The position numbers were made by a program, and so were the translations under genes. A stretch of 64,000 nt of DNA from Gnetum montanum (Eukaryota > Streptophyta > Gnetopsida > Gnetales > Gnetaceae). The notes beneath the pieces are model-generated. The model was not told the origin of the DNA, made no database searches, and was given only the letters and a program-made list of their open reading frames with translations. Shown here piece by piece: positions 44,501 to 55,606 of this stretch (positions are counted from its first letter, which is position 1; every line of letters starts with the position of its first letter). The stretch covers positions 190,358 to 254,357 of the forward strand of contig MNCI01011109.1 in the NCBI GenBank assembly GCA_015680685.1, read 5' to 3'.

Positions 44501-44689
44501 CCCGAGGCAGTCTCCCCAATAACCACTTATGTATCATATCACAAGCATGTCTAACTTGCCTTCCACATTTAACCAAAGCTTCTTCAACACGTTCAGCCTA
44601 AATTGTATATGTTACTATGAGTATTTTGCACATCCTCTATTGAGATGTTCCATTTATTTAAACCTTGTATCCTATGAGAATACCATCAT

Positions 44690-45860
44690 TTTTCTTTCAT
44701 CTCTTCAAGGATAGCCTTATAGTAATTGGATTATTCTATTTTCACTAATTTTTTATGAATAATCAATGGATGGACCCATAGCTTCAGCTTCCATGGGCAA
44801 CATATTAGCAGCATCATGTGACAAAGAGTTTGTATGTTCACCTTCAATCCATCTTGCAAGAAGAATTTTGGCACTTTTCAATAGTCCTCCAACTTTTTCA
44901 CTAAGGCCTAGTCCCTACACAAGGCATTCATACAAAATAATAGGATAAACAGTTGCTTTGAAGATTCGTTTTTTAACTTGCCGCATCTGAACTCCTAAGA
45001 ATCTACATTTAGTTTTGAAAGCATTGAAAGCTTTAGTTCCTCCTGCAACTCTTTCATTGATATAATTATCCCATTTGCATTTATTCACATAGAGAAGAGC
45101 CAAGAACTTTGAAGAGTTAATCATTTCTACTGTTTGATTCCCAAATATAAACTAATAATTTGTATTTTTAGTGCCCCATAGCATCATTTTAGTTTCCTCT
45201 ACACTAACCTACATTCTTGAAGAAACACAAAACCTTAACAAAACTTATGACATAGTATGCATACCACTCACTAATATAGAAATCAAAGTAGCCAAATCAA
45301 TATCAAAAAGTAGGTTTACTGCATAGGGTCCTACAATGAGAGCATGTCCCTAGTGTACTTTGTTCATCCAACGCTGTAACTCATCACTAAAATGACAAAA
45401 AGAGTAGGGAATAATGGATATTCTTGTCTCATCCTAATTTTATTATACAGTTTAACATTTTCCTCTAACTAATTACTTTTGGGCTCAATGATAACCTCAC
45501 TATATAGTTTCTAAATGGTTGTCAGAAAATCTAAACAAGTACCCACGTTATTTAAATGATGTCAAAACCTCTATCTAATAATTACTGTATAAACCTTGAA
45601 AAAATTAGCAAAGCATATGAAAATCTTATCATTGGATTTCCTTACATAGCCTACAAAATGCCTAAGAGTAACCAAATGATGAACAGTAGAGTGATTTTGT
45701 CAAAAACCTGGTTAAGAAATTGCCTTGACACCATTTTCTGCTGCTTATATGTCAATTCTATTCTCAAGAATAGTACTGAAAAGCCTAGCAAAAAATACTG
45801 TTAAATAATTATCGTCCACTACTTATTTAGATTATTTTTATCTACTTCTTTCAAAGAATA
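44690..45860 (-). pseudogene. LINE reverse transcriptase, second LINE type, decayed
   Basis: Minus strand from about 45830: LENRIDI, AENGVKAIS then the 'QAGFxxxxST' block (about 45700-45670), FICFANFFKVY (family 'FICFVDFKKAFD'), IRMRQEYPLFPTLF (about 45440-45400; family 'GVRQGCPLSPTLF'), then a lost YADD, and MINSSKFLALLYVNK with KKRIFKATVYPIILYE (45124-44940; family 'FKYLGxxxS...IFKSLIxPILLYG'). Different from the RTE and from the region-A LINE. Many stops. Confidence 0.7.
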
Positions 45861-46151
45861 ACTTCTTTGTAAATTTCCCAATGGTTATCCGATCCATTTT
45901 CAGCAAATACATTCAATTTTTTTTTTTTTTCAGAACTTCTTTATGTCTCACATACCCTCGTATTCAATCAGCTCAACAAATAGCCTGTAATGCCCAACAT
46001 TTGTACATGTGACCTTCGTACTCTATTAAATACTTAGACTTTAATTTGTTTTAAAACTTTTATATATTTGGAGATATGCCTAATGTTTCTTCATAATATG
46101 AAGAACTTTGTTTGGGTGACATAAGCAAGATTACTATTTATTTTAAATTCT
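45861..46151. other. AT-rich spacer, no gene seen
   Basis: Includes a T-run at about 45918-45930. No coding or structural motif recognised. Confidence 0.4.
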
Positions 46152-46169
46152 TTTATTATTTTAAGTTTT
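46152..46169. repeat. Target-site duplication (left) of the LINE 3' end at 46170
   Basis: TTTATTATTTTAAGTTTT is repeated exactly at 46977-46994, on the other side of the insertion. Confidence 0.75.
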
Positions 46170-46976
46170 TTTTAGAAAAGTTCGGAATTTATTGGAAAAT
46201 TAAAATATGTACATACAGGATCAACACACCAGTCAATCAACAATCACAAGCACTGTCCTAACAGACCCAACAGGGTCAACAGGTGCCATCAACCAAAACA
46301 ACCACCTCCACTAGAGATTCCCACCCACTCCAAAACAAGGTCCCAAGACCAGCCCACAAACAACCGTGCATATGCACAAAACCCTACAGCTTAGTCACAA
46401 CAACCCTCAAACCCAAAACCCTAACCCTTGGACCCCCAAACTAATATAAGACACACCATGGCAACCAAGCATCCCAACCTCAAAACCTAAGCCTGCTAGT
46501 CACTCAACAATTGTTGCAGCTTCCCTCAACTAACACGCATGCCATCCCCATGCAGTGACCCCTCCTGCTCCTCTAACATGCATTGCAATGCTACTTCTGT
46601 GCACTACTGTGCTTCCTGCTCTAGTTCAGCACAAATCTAAACCCACATCTCATCTCACATAATCTTCTTTTGCATCTCCTCCTTGCGCAGCCAGGCTTTG
46701 TGTGCCTCAACCTAGAACTCTTCCTGTTGTCTCACTACCAGATCCGCCACCACCCACAAGTCAACTTCACGCACCTCCCACCGAGCCTCCCACTCTGCCC
46801 TTTCCTCCTCCCATGCTTGCACGGCCACCTCCCTGCCAACTCTCCACACCAAAGCATCGATCTAGAGCAACATCATTGATGCCATCACCTACCCCTCCTT
46901 TGCTCCACACAAGGAGGCAGGCAGTGTCCTCTGCTGGCCCCCAATTTGCTTGGCAAGACCCCAAATTAGTTCCCCC
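46170..46976 (-). mobile_element. 5'-truncated LINE 3' end carrying the region-A coiled coil
   Basis: Minus strand: a charged coil reading REVAVQAWEEERAEWEARWE, then QEEFxVEAHKAWLRKEEMQK, followed by 3' untranslated DNA and an A-rich end. The coil matches KERPAWEAKWEETL at about 55545-55580 in the plus-strand copy. The 3' end (46170-46230) resembles 42385-42440. Perfect 18-bp duplications on both sides show this is a target-primed insertion, so the coil really is in the 3' part of the LINE transcript. Confidence 0.7.
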
Positions 46977-46994
46977 TTTATTATTTTAAGTTTT

Positions 46995-49185
46995 ATATAT
47001 ATATAATTAATGAATGAGCATAGCAAAGTCTAGCATCATTTTAGAATAATATTTAAAAATTAACATAATGTGAATTTATGGTTTATTTTGACATTTAGTT
47101 AGAATTTTTAAATTATTAAATATTTAAGTAATTAAAATACATCAAAATTCAAAGTTGTCGGATCATGCTCAAATTTGGAAGACCAACTTAGTTTTATGCC
47201 TAGAGTATAGATCTACAATTAGTTTTTCAATTTGAGCCATAGATCTTGAGATTTTAATATTAAACGATTAAAAAAAAGTACTCGATGGGACCTAATTTTC
47301 TTTGATTCAATCAAAATATTAATTTCTAGCATGGTAGTTATGGCATATTTGTACTCATTGCAACCAACTCAACATATGTAAAATGTTGATGGACAAAGAG
47401 TTTGGTATCAATGATCTTTACTAGATAAATTATAGGACGTGTAAAATAGATAAAAAGCCAAAAATAAATTAGAAACCCTCCTAGCATATAAATTGAAAAG
47501 TGCAGCCATAAGAAAAGTCAATGTGGGAAGGTGATGTATGCTCTATGCCATGCTTATGATGACATCTATTTTATTTATATACAAATTGCCCACTTCATAT
47601 TAATGGCTAGAAAAGGAACAAAGGACTCATTTAATAGGGGCCATATGACTCTTTTGAGTGATGTCAATCTCACATGTCCACTGCCTCATGAGAGCTTGCT
47701 TGTCAAAGTCAAGTAACAATCATGCCATGAATAAAAACAGGATTTTTGAAGAATGGTTTTGTCTATTCTTTGCCCATTGTGTAACTTTTTATGCATAAAC
47801 CTTTACCCAAGCCTTAGAGTCTCCTGTATCCTATCCTATAAATAAAGGAAGTGGTTGCTCTCATTTTCATTTTTGGCCAATGAAGGGGAGACTATGCTAG
47901 TTGGAGGGGTGAGGAGTTGAGGAGAGGAGAAGAAGAGTGGTTGTTCCTTGCTTATTCTCAGCCAGCTCTTGGGCTGTCTTGAGTGTTCTTGTGGGCTCTT
48001 AGGAGGTGGATTTTGTTACTGCTCTTGGAGACTTTTGGGACTGATTTTTAAAGACTGTTTGGCTGATTCAAGGGAACTGTTTTCTCAAAATTTGTGGGAG
48101 GATTTTTAGCAGCACCTTCGACTTGTAGTTTGAAGTTGATTTCTTGAAGTTATTGGCTGGACAACAACCCAAACTTGAGGTGGTTTCTCCCTCCCCAAAA
48201 TTGATCAAGTTTAACTTTACAGGTGTATATTCCAAACCCTTGTTGCACAAAATTGAAGTGTTTAAAGTTGTAATCGCTTGGACAGGTGAAGATTATTTCA
48301 TGAAGGCGTGTGGAATTTTTTTTGAGTTGTGAGTCATGCATAGGGTCCCTTATGTGTCTTGAATCTAATTTTTGATACGCATGTTTTAGGCTTATGAGTT
48401 GGCATTTTCTTGTGTCATGTGCACTTCGTATTTCATGTTTTTGTAATCATTTTTATTGTATAAAAGAAATGCCCCCCATCATTCTATCTAACCAAGGCTG
48501 GTGATCTCTTATGTGGGCTACAAGGGCTTAGTTCTTGGAGATGCTTGATGGTGTTAGACCCCACTATTTTATCCAACCCCAATGTTCTTCTTATGTGGGC
48601 TACAACATGTTGTAGGGTTGAAAAGACTTGGTGTATCACAGCTAGATGGCCAAAGGGTCCATTGAGTGCTCATTTTAATATTAAAAATAAAGCTATGCAT
48701 ATTGATAATTTTTGTAGTCTTTTGTTAAGCACACATATTCTGTTTTGTTGATCATTTTTGGGTTTGTTTTGAGGGGCTTTTAAAAGAGTTGTCATGTCCC
48801 AAATCATTGTTAAATGGTCCTTCATTCAAGACTACATTTCTCAATGTGAAAACATGAGGCTGGAAAATTTTTTGATGAAGATTTTGAAGTTTGGAACCAT
48901 GTTAATCCAACATGGTGTTCAAGCTTAGTGTACATCAGATTTTATTGTTGTTTTTCTTTTCCATATTGCACATGAGCACATGGGATTTTGTTTTTCCTCT
49001 CCATATTGTTGGTGGCAAATATTATGTTCCAAGAGTTTCTAGCCTTGCCATCTAATGCACCATTTCTGTATTGCCATTGAATAATTTCTATTTGTTGGAA
49101 ACATATTCTAACATTAAAATATCCACATTGGAAAATTATGCCTTTTAAAGAGACCTCTACTACATAAGAAAACAAGGGTCATTCC
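46995..49185. other. Interval without a recognisable gene; LTR-like promoter possible
   Basis: A canonical TATAAATA sits at 47837-47844, followed by a G/A-rich leader (47885-47935), the plan of an LTR or plant promoter. 'cttatgtgggctacaa' occurs twice (about 48509 and 48590). No coding family recognised in the open frames downstream. Confidence 0.4.
47837..47844 (+). promoter_or_regulatory. TATA box (TATAAATA)
   Basis: Perfect match with a purine-rich leader starting about 40 bp downstream; no linked gene was identified. Confidence 0.3.
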
Positions 49186-49330
49186 CTGCAAGCTCAGTGT
49201 TCATCTAGTCAAGGTGGAGTCAAGGGAGGGTTGGTGGATGAGCAAAAAACTAACCTCTTTCAAGTAGTTGTGCCTAGGGTTGAACCCAAGTCTTATGACT
49301 TGAGAAATAAGCACCTTACCATCATGAAGA
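49186..49330 (-). mobile_element. tRNA-like SINE copy 2
   Basis: Minus strand: ATGGTAAGGTGCTTATTTCT, then GGGTTCAACCC (box B-like), then 'gaaagaggttag', 'ctcatccaccaaccctccc', in the same order as 41850-41998. Confidence 0.55.
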
Positions 49331-50387
49331 AAGCTCTACTACATATGCTTCTAAAATTGAAATGCATAATTTATAAACATCTCTGCCTGATAGTACAGTG
49401 GTGCTTCTCTGAAGGTGAAATAACATAAGCAAACCAACAGTTATGGTTCAATTTTGACTAGATAAACTATCTATGCTCATCAATTTTTCCTAACCTTGGA
49501 TACTATTTGAAACAATGTCTGACCAAGCAAACAATGCCTTCAGAAGGCCTACCTCTCCCACTTATTTTTTGGTTTTTATTAGAGATCCTGCTGAAGCCAG
49601 GAACACAGAAATATTCAGAACCTTAATCTTCCCACATTTCTGCTAATCCAAAAATATCAAAATGATCAAAGAACAAATGTTGTTTAATGAAACAATTGTA
49701 ATTGTAATTCCAACATCCATGCTTATAAAATCACAACCCAAAATCCATATTTTTTTTCTTTTTTGATAATTTCTCTTTGATCACAGGCAAGTTTTTAGCA
49801 TTGCGATAAACAAACATACCTTTTTCACCTGCATTTTTCACATTCTGCCATTCTAGAAATTTTTTGGTAACTCATTCTTAGTAAGGTCCTCATTTATCAG
49901 AACTACTTTTCTTTGAAATTGCTCCAGTTGTGCCAACATGTGTCTCCAGTACAACAATATATGAAATGTAGGATGCTATGCCAAGGTTTTTCTCCCTTTT
50001 GTCCCATTCTGAAAGCATCTTGAAATGGTTGCTATAGAATACGCATTCATTCCCAAAAGAAACAAGGTTCATAAAGATTTTCATTCTCCTCTTGAAACAC
50101 CATAAAATTTTGAGACCCTCATGCCTCACCAGGGTCTTGGAATTTAGGCAAGGAGTTCTACAAGTGCAGCGTCATGATAGTTTGGCAGGAAAATGTAGGC
50201 ATTGAGGTTAAACTATCCAGTCCGGCAAGTTTTCTATCTCCAGAGTTAATAGGCCTGATGGACTCTCCGGCCTACCCACCTGGACAATTCACCCGGCTGA
50301 CAGTCTACTTAGAAACTATGCTAGAAGTTGCCGAAAGTGTTTGAGATAAGCGAAGCAGTTCGGCAAGTTTTCTAGTGAAGAAGTTTT
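49331..50387. other. Interval without a recognisable gene
   Basis: No coding family recognised. From about 50200 on, blocks such as 'ggcaagttttctatctcc' resemble 60460 'ggcaaattttctatcttcc', so the hairpin-repeat family probably begins there. Confidence 0.4.
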
Positions 50388-50910
50388 CTACGCTATGCAG
50401 CAAAGCAAGCCTCGAAAGACAATTGCTCAAGCGGCCAAATGTGAATTGACAGAATGATTGCAAAGACAAGTCAGGATTCAGTCAATGCAAGGTGCTACGC
50501 TATGTAGCGTAGCAAAGGTATAGCAGAAAGGCCCATCTTGCCGAGTGATTCCAACAAGAAAGTTGCACTCGGCAACACTTTGGCCTCCAAAACCGATTGC
50601 CTCGCTTAGCCCTAGGCTTTGAACAAAGTTTCTTGCTAGAGAATGGCGGATTGAACAAAAAAGCAAGATACACTAGCTACTACGTTGTGCTACGCTACAT
50701 AGTGTAGCATAGCGTAGCAACAATGCAAAAGTAGCAAGGAAGTTTCAAACATGAGTTCAACAGGTTCAAAGGCTTCCCAACACAAAGGACAAAAGTTGCA
50801 GTTGTTAGCATGACTAAGCATCAAACAAATGTTTTCAGCTCCAACACAAGTTCCAGTCAAAATCAGTGGCTATGCTATGCTATGCTACATAGCATAGCAC
50901 AACGTAGCAA
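50388..50910. repeat. Tandem repeat of about 185 bp units with TGCTACGCT hairpins, array 1
   Basis: Hairpins: 50494-50513 (arms GCTACGCT / AGCGTAGC, loop ATGT), 50688-50720 (TGCTACGCT / AGCGTAGCA with a 14-base inside that is itself partly palindromic), 50869-50907 (GCTATGCT-type, decayed); a half copy CTACGCTATGCAG at 50388. Spacing 194 and 181. A shared box 'cggcaacactttggcctcca' (about 50573) follows the first hairpin. The family recurs at 60371-60945. Confidence 0.75.
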
Positions 50911-51279
50911 ACAGCCACTTACACTACGCCAATGAACTCGACAGCATGAGTAACACAACACTAGTATGGAAGCATCAAAACGTCTTCGGGCAACTCTAGA
51001 ACTTGTTGACAGCAATCTTCCTCATTTTGGCATCTCCTTGGCGGAATCAGCAATTTCACTCCATTTTGCACACCCCCTAGTTAGCTCCCAAAACATTGTT
51101 CCTACGCTTGACCCTGCTCGTAAGAGCAGAAAGACGTAGTCCTAGAGCGTAAGCTCCATTTTTGTTTGCATTGTTAGTACACGGATCTCAATCATAGATG
51201 ACGCTGATTATTACACACATGGGCAGATGATTGGGATCTACCAGACAGAATTCACTTTCAGCCGTTTTATTTATACATT
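50911..51279. other. Continuation of the hairpin-repeat element, no gene seen
   Basis: Possibly the rest of a solo LTR related to 60300-61000; no boundaries or target duplication could be set. Confidence 0.35.
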
Positions 51280-51660
51280 ATCATTAATCGATCTTCATGT
51301 TTTCCCCTCATAATTTTGTCCACGTTGTCCAGCTACAATGAATATTTCCTTGGAAAATTTTGTTTTCCATTAACAATGGTTATGCTGTATACATTTGTAT
51401 ATGCCTTCTAATACAGGTTTTCTGCCAATTAAGAAGTCTTACGTTGCACGCAGATCTATGCGAATTCTGACAATAGCATTTGCTGGTGTCTCCTTCACCA
51501 TGGCCCGCAACCCTATGCATTTTTCTGGGAAACATCAGCAGGTAGTCTACTGAATGGTGTCTACATCTACCACACTTTGTGGTACCAATAATAACAATGC
51601 ACTATAATGCTTTATAAATTTACATGGAAAAACATCATAGCTTGTAGTTTAAGTGACATT
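51280..51660. repeat. Segmental duplicate of 37640-37920
   Basis: Same ordered blocks as 37640-37920 in the GDSL tandem region, with insertions between them. Suggests the duplicated segment once extended here. A minus-strand frame near 51440-51530 reads AMVKETPANAIVRIRIDL, which looks protein-like but is unassigned. Confidence 0.55.
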
Positions 51661-51949
51661 GTCCCTTAGTCGTTTAACAAAATACTTCTACAAGTGTCTA
51701 ATTTTTCAATTGTAATTTGTTAATGGAATTGTGTTTGACCAAATTATGAATGACACAATTGTTGCAAGAGTCAGCTGTCGTACCCTGCTAATGGAGACTG
51801 GGCTGCAGGAATGTGTATCCAAACATGTTTAGGAACATGAGGATTTTCTGGAAATGTGCTGGCTACACATTAGGGACATGAACCTTTAAATGACATACAG
51901 TTTGCATTTATTCAAATTAACATGAAATTAGACTATTCCAGCAGATATC

Positions 51950-52300
51950 TGAACAAAGATAACAAGCGATGGTCTAGCTTTAGCTAGTAAATTGTTGACC
52001 TAACTACTACCCACTCTTTCAGCTCTAGGGTTCATTCCATTCCATGTTTTCCATTACATTTTCTATTCCAACATTTTTCTATGTTGGTGAATCACAGACA
52101 AATGTACCATGTCCTGACAATATCCTAACAAAAATGACAAGCAACAGCCTTATTTCAGCAAGTAAATTGCTGACCTGACCACTACACCCTCATTCAATTC
52201 TAGGGTTCATTCCATTCTATGTTTTCCATTACATTTTCTATTCCAACATTTTTCTGTGTTGATGAATCACAGACAAATGTGCCATGTCCGAATAAGCATG
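51950..52300. repeat. Tandem duplication, 175-bp period
   Basis: 'ctagggttcattccattc' at 52025 and 52200, with 'ttttccattacattttctat', 'gaatcacagacaaatgt' and 'agtaaattg(c/t)tgacct' repeated at the same offset. Confidence 0.85.
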
Positions 52301-52627
52301 ATATTTGGCTGCATCTTGCAAGAACCTATGGCGATTTATGATGCTGAAGCAAATTCTCCATCACAACCTGCCCCACTGTAAACAGATTGCTAGGTCACTA
52401 ATGTATTTTTGTTGTTTACATAACTACCAAATTGTTGTGGCTGTCATATATTTTGTTGTTAGAAATCCCAACATCCCAGATTTCTGAAAACTGGAATAGT
52501 ATTGTTCATGCATCGCTTGCATATGGTGTCTACTTCAGATTCAGGGACATCAAAGCATCCCCGGGATTGGGAACGTCCCTGCTGCATCCCGACATGCTTG
52601 GGATGCATCCACATCCTGAGGATGTCT
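52301..52627. other. Interval without a recognisable gene
   Basis: Contains variants of 'gcatccc' (52555-52615) that resemble the unit of the next tandem repeat. No coding family recognised. Confidence 0.4.
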
Positions 52628-52753
52628 TGAACATCAAAAGTTTAAGGAGATACATCCCTGCATAACACAGGTCATATAACAAAGCTTGTATGAACATCAA
52701 AAGTTTACGGGGATGCATCCCTGCATAACACAGGTCATATAACAAAGCTTGTA
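52628..52753. repeat. Tandem duplication, two 63-bp units
   Basis: Units 52628-52690 and 52691-52753 start 'tgaacatcaaaagttta' and end 'caaagcttgta'; only a few bases differ (aaggagata vs cggggatg). Confidence 0.9.
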
Positions 52754-53317
52754 TGTTAATTTAATTTATTATCCGTTTACATGTGCTCAGACAAGGAAGT
52801 GATTCTAAACAATTAATCTATGTTATTAAGCCCTTCATCTGTGGGTGATCCTTTAACAGTTTGAACATTCAATCAAAATGCATAAAGTTCAAGGTTCAAG
52901 CCCACATGTGCCACCTTAAGGCACATAAAAAACATGCATTTAAGTTAGTGTTAGGTATCGTGGATTATAAATATCATCAAGAAGCCAATTGCCTACCACA
53001 GCAGGCAATCCAAAGTTGATTGGGTAAAGGCAATAACGATGATGATAAGGATGATGATTGAGCATTTAAACTAATACAAGGGCAGACATTCTGGAGGATA
53101 AGGGCTTTGCACTTAGTTTATTTTGCTTTCCAAAATATCCATGTTGTAAGTATCAAAACTAGAGCCTTGGATACCTGCATCATTTCATCGTTGCATCAGG
53201 CTGGGATTTGGGCTGTTTGCTCATGAATCATCATTAACATCATCTTAACCTAATTCCAATTACACGGGAAAGTTTGCTTGCTAATCTGTTCGAGGGCTAG
53301 GGGGTAGGTGTTGGAGC
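52754..53317. other. Interval without a recognisable gene
   Basis: No motif or repeat recognised beyond short simple runs (for example gatgatgataagg near 53038). Confidence 0.4.
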
Positions 53318-53455
53318 CCAAAATAATTGAAACATAGGTACACCCCAAGATTTATAGAGGTTTATAACTCAATGCTACCTAGTACAATCCAACATGTGAC
53401 CTGGGGTTACTAGGCACAAACCTGTACCACTACGCTAACACCTCATTGTTTGCTT
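53318..53455 (-). mobile_element. tRNA-like SINE, different family
   Basis: Minus strand has a full box A match, TTAGCGTAGTGGTA (53430 region; consensus TRGCNNAGTGG), with 'ccccaggtcacatgtt' 30-40 bases on where box B should be (decayed), and a body ending near 'ttttgggctccaacacc'. Confidence 0.5.
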
Positions 53456-53989
53456 GCTAATCTGTCACCAAAAAAATTGTTGAGTTTTTGTCATATGCAA
53501 TATGATTGGCACCCACAGCACTATAACCTTGGGTATCAAATACATATTTACCATGGGCATCGTTGCCAAGACACTTAAGGAACTTGTTTACTAAGTTATC
53601 AATGACTAGAATTAATTTCTAAGTTTAACAATAACATTTTTAATGACAAGCAACGGTCTTTGAGCCTATAACTTAAATCTTAACAAATATCTATATAGTA
53701 TGTAACCTCAGAAAATACTCAAACCTGCAGCTTGTTGGTTGGCAAACCAACAAATCACTAGGCTAACTATAACACAATCAGCATATTATAAATGATAATA
53801 TTCAAAATGATGGCAAAAATGTTAATGATGATGGACAATAAAGAATTACTACTAAATGATTCCATCCACAGAGATTCATCATTCTCTAACTATACTGTTG
53901 TGTATCATTTAGACTGAAAAGGGAGATGACACAAAGCTAAGAGACTAGGTTCCTTCTAAAAGGATTTAGAGGAGACTTGTTTAATGATA
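53456..53989. other. AT-rich interval, no gene seen
   Basis: No motif recognised. The composition changes sharply to GC-rich at about 53985. Confidence 0.4.
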
Positions 53990-54329
53990 ACATGCACGCT
54001 TGTTGCACTTAGTTGGGTGGGATTGGATCGCACACCCTCGAGCTACGATGGGCCTAGGCGTCTCCAAGTTCAAGGATGAAATAACACTTGGACAGCAACG
54101 TCTACTTTTATGTTTCACCCGCTAGGGTGTGGAGACAGCCTAGTGGATGCAGATAAAGCCTGGCAAGTACGTCAAGTGGCAGATGAGGGCACATGATTTG
54201 ACACTGTGGCAAACACTTTGCACCCATGTGCAACGCATGCAACTATGGGGGTGGTTGGATTTTGAGCCGCGTCAACTTTTATCTTCTGTCTACCCACCAG
54301 TGCCAGGATGGAAGCAAGTCTAGCAAGGG

Positions 54330-54510
54330 CGATTGCCTGAAAAAATTAAAGTTTTCCTGTGGCTCCTTGAGAGCAATGCCCTGCCTGTTCAGGCAAATTT
54401 AAGGAGGTGCAACCTCAATATCGATGTCACCTGCCCTCTCTAAGAGGGTGGGCACAAAACCGTCATGCACTTTGCTTTTTAGTGCCCTTACATGCATGCC
54501 ACATGGCATG
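54330..54510 (+). pseudogene. LINE ORF2 zinc-binding C-terminus (zf-RVT), copy 2
   Basis: PEKIKVFLWLLESNALPV, LRRCNLNIDVTCPL then a stop in place of the second Cys, HFAF-stop-CPYMHATWH. Matches the family pattern 'PxKIKxFLWLLxxxALPTxxNLxRRxIxxxxxCPLCxxxxETxxHLLFxCPxAxxxWx'. Confidence 0.75.
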
Positions 54511-54699
54511 TGACGAGATAGCTTCCCTCTCTACTGCTCTTGGAAAACTCCAAAGCCACATTACTTTTATGAGAGGCTTGGAAAGCCCAGAATCATAAAG
54601 TCTTTCACCAATGCTGCATCCTCCACAACACCCCCCCCCCCAACGGCACCCCTCTCTCTGTGTAGGTGGTTTCACAAGCTGAAAGAGTGTGATAACACA

Positions 54700-55606
54700 G
54701 GCTTACAAGCCTGACTACATGGTGTTTCAAGCTAAAGTTGAGCTCTAAGGAATGGTGGAGCGCTATGGGTGGGATCTAGTCCTCCCACAGCTGGTGGGTG
54801 ACCCAGCCCTCCCTGATGATGCCTTTTTCACCAACTAGCAGGATGACCGAACAAATTTCTGGGGCATTGAAATTACCTTAACAGAGACAACAATAGCCAA
54901 GTATCTAGGGGCCTAGCCAAAGGGCAAAATTATTTTGCCCACTACCTAAGGGTTGCAAGACGCTGACATGTTCTTTACTAGGCCGATGCCATGCACACAA
55001 AGTCGGTAGGTGCCCAAGTCTGCTCCGCCACTGGTTTGGGGTCGGGCTGTTGAGCTAGTTGATCAGTTCTTTGTCCAGTTTGGCAATGGGTCAGTTCTTT
55101 GTCCAGTTTGGCAATGGGTCCAAGCTTTAGGGTACACACTTCGTGTTACTGAAATGCTTGAAATTGGGAACCAGGATTAGCCTACCCTGCTTTTTTCTGG
55201 TTGTCTTGCAACAGCAAAAGAAGGGATGCCATTCTAGGCTTATTTTGGTCCTTTGTCTGGGGGCTGGGGGCACGGCTAGTGGTGGCACCATCTGGGCCTT
55301 CTGGGTCTTCCTGGTCAAGGTGGATCCGTCTGGTTCTTCTGGGTCCTCCAGATCGAGGGTTGGTTTAATGCTTGCGATGGTGTACATGCAGAAGCAAGCT
55401 AGCCTTCAAGAGTCGGCCATTTCAAGCCCTATGGTTGTGGCAAACACATTTTTGCTAGAGGAGTCTAGGCACAATGTGTTGCTAGCAAAGGAGCTCAACC
55501 GTGTGGTGGAGGAAGCAATGACCGTGACTCAAGCTAAAGAGAGACCGGCTTGGGAGGCCAAATGGGAGGAAACCCTCGTTCAGGTGTAGGCCAACCCAAA
55601 AGCTCG
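54700..55606 (+). pseudogene. Region A (unrecognised LINE-associated protein), copy 2
   Basis: Traceable across two frames. N-terminal part: ERYGWDLVLPQLVGDPALPD (frame with stops), GIEITLTETTIAKYLGA, KIILPTT, ELVDQFFVQFGNGSKL, then an open run of 148 codons (55143-55589) with LLKCLKLGTRISLPCFFLVV, a Gly/Ser-rich linker, and the charged coil ELNRVVEEAMTVTQAKERPA and WEAKWEETL. 59138-60290 is a closely similar second copy. Function unknown; by position it is a third ORF behind ORF2. Confidence 0.6.

Larger units (their letters stand above)
42381..44554 (-). mobile_element. 5'-truncated L1-type LINE, ORF2 C-terminus plus extra 3' ORF (region A)
   Basis: Minus strand, in order: zf-RVT zinc-binding end of ORF2 (about 44490-44270), a gap of about 220 bp, region A (about 44050-43540), a charged stretch (about 43310-43100), 3' untranslated DNA, and an A-rich end (T-run 42378-42386 on the plus strand). 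The same zf-RVT then region A order occurs on the plus strand at 54330-55606. The 3' terminal sequence (42385-42440) resembles that of the copy at 46170-46230. Candidate 16-bp target duplications flank it. Confidence 0.6.
53990..55606 (+). mobile_element. L1-type LINE fragment: ORF2 C-terminus plus region A, copy 2
   Basis: Begins within ORF2: WDWIAHPRATMGLGVSKFK and DEITLGQQRLLL (54020-54110; family 'WDxVCxPKxxGGLGxRxLxxxNxALLxKW'), then zf-RVT (54330-54500), then region A (54700-55606). At 55606 it is joined to an inverted LINE piece. 5' truncated at about 53990. Confidence 0.7.

Noticed and set aside
50388-50910. CRISPR-like array
   Set aside because: The repeats are long (about 185 bp), the short hairpin is not a direct repeat with unique spacers, and the genome is a plant's.
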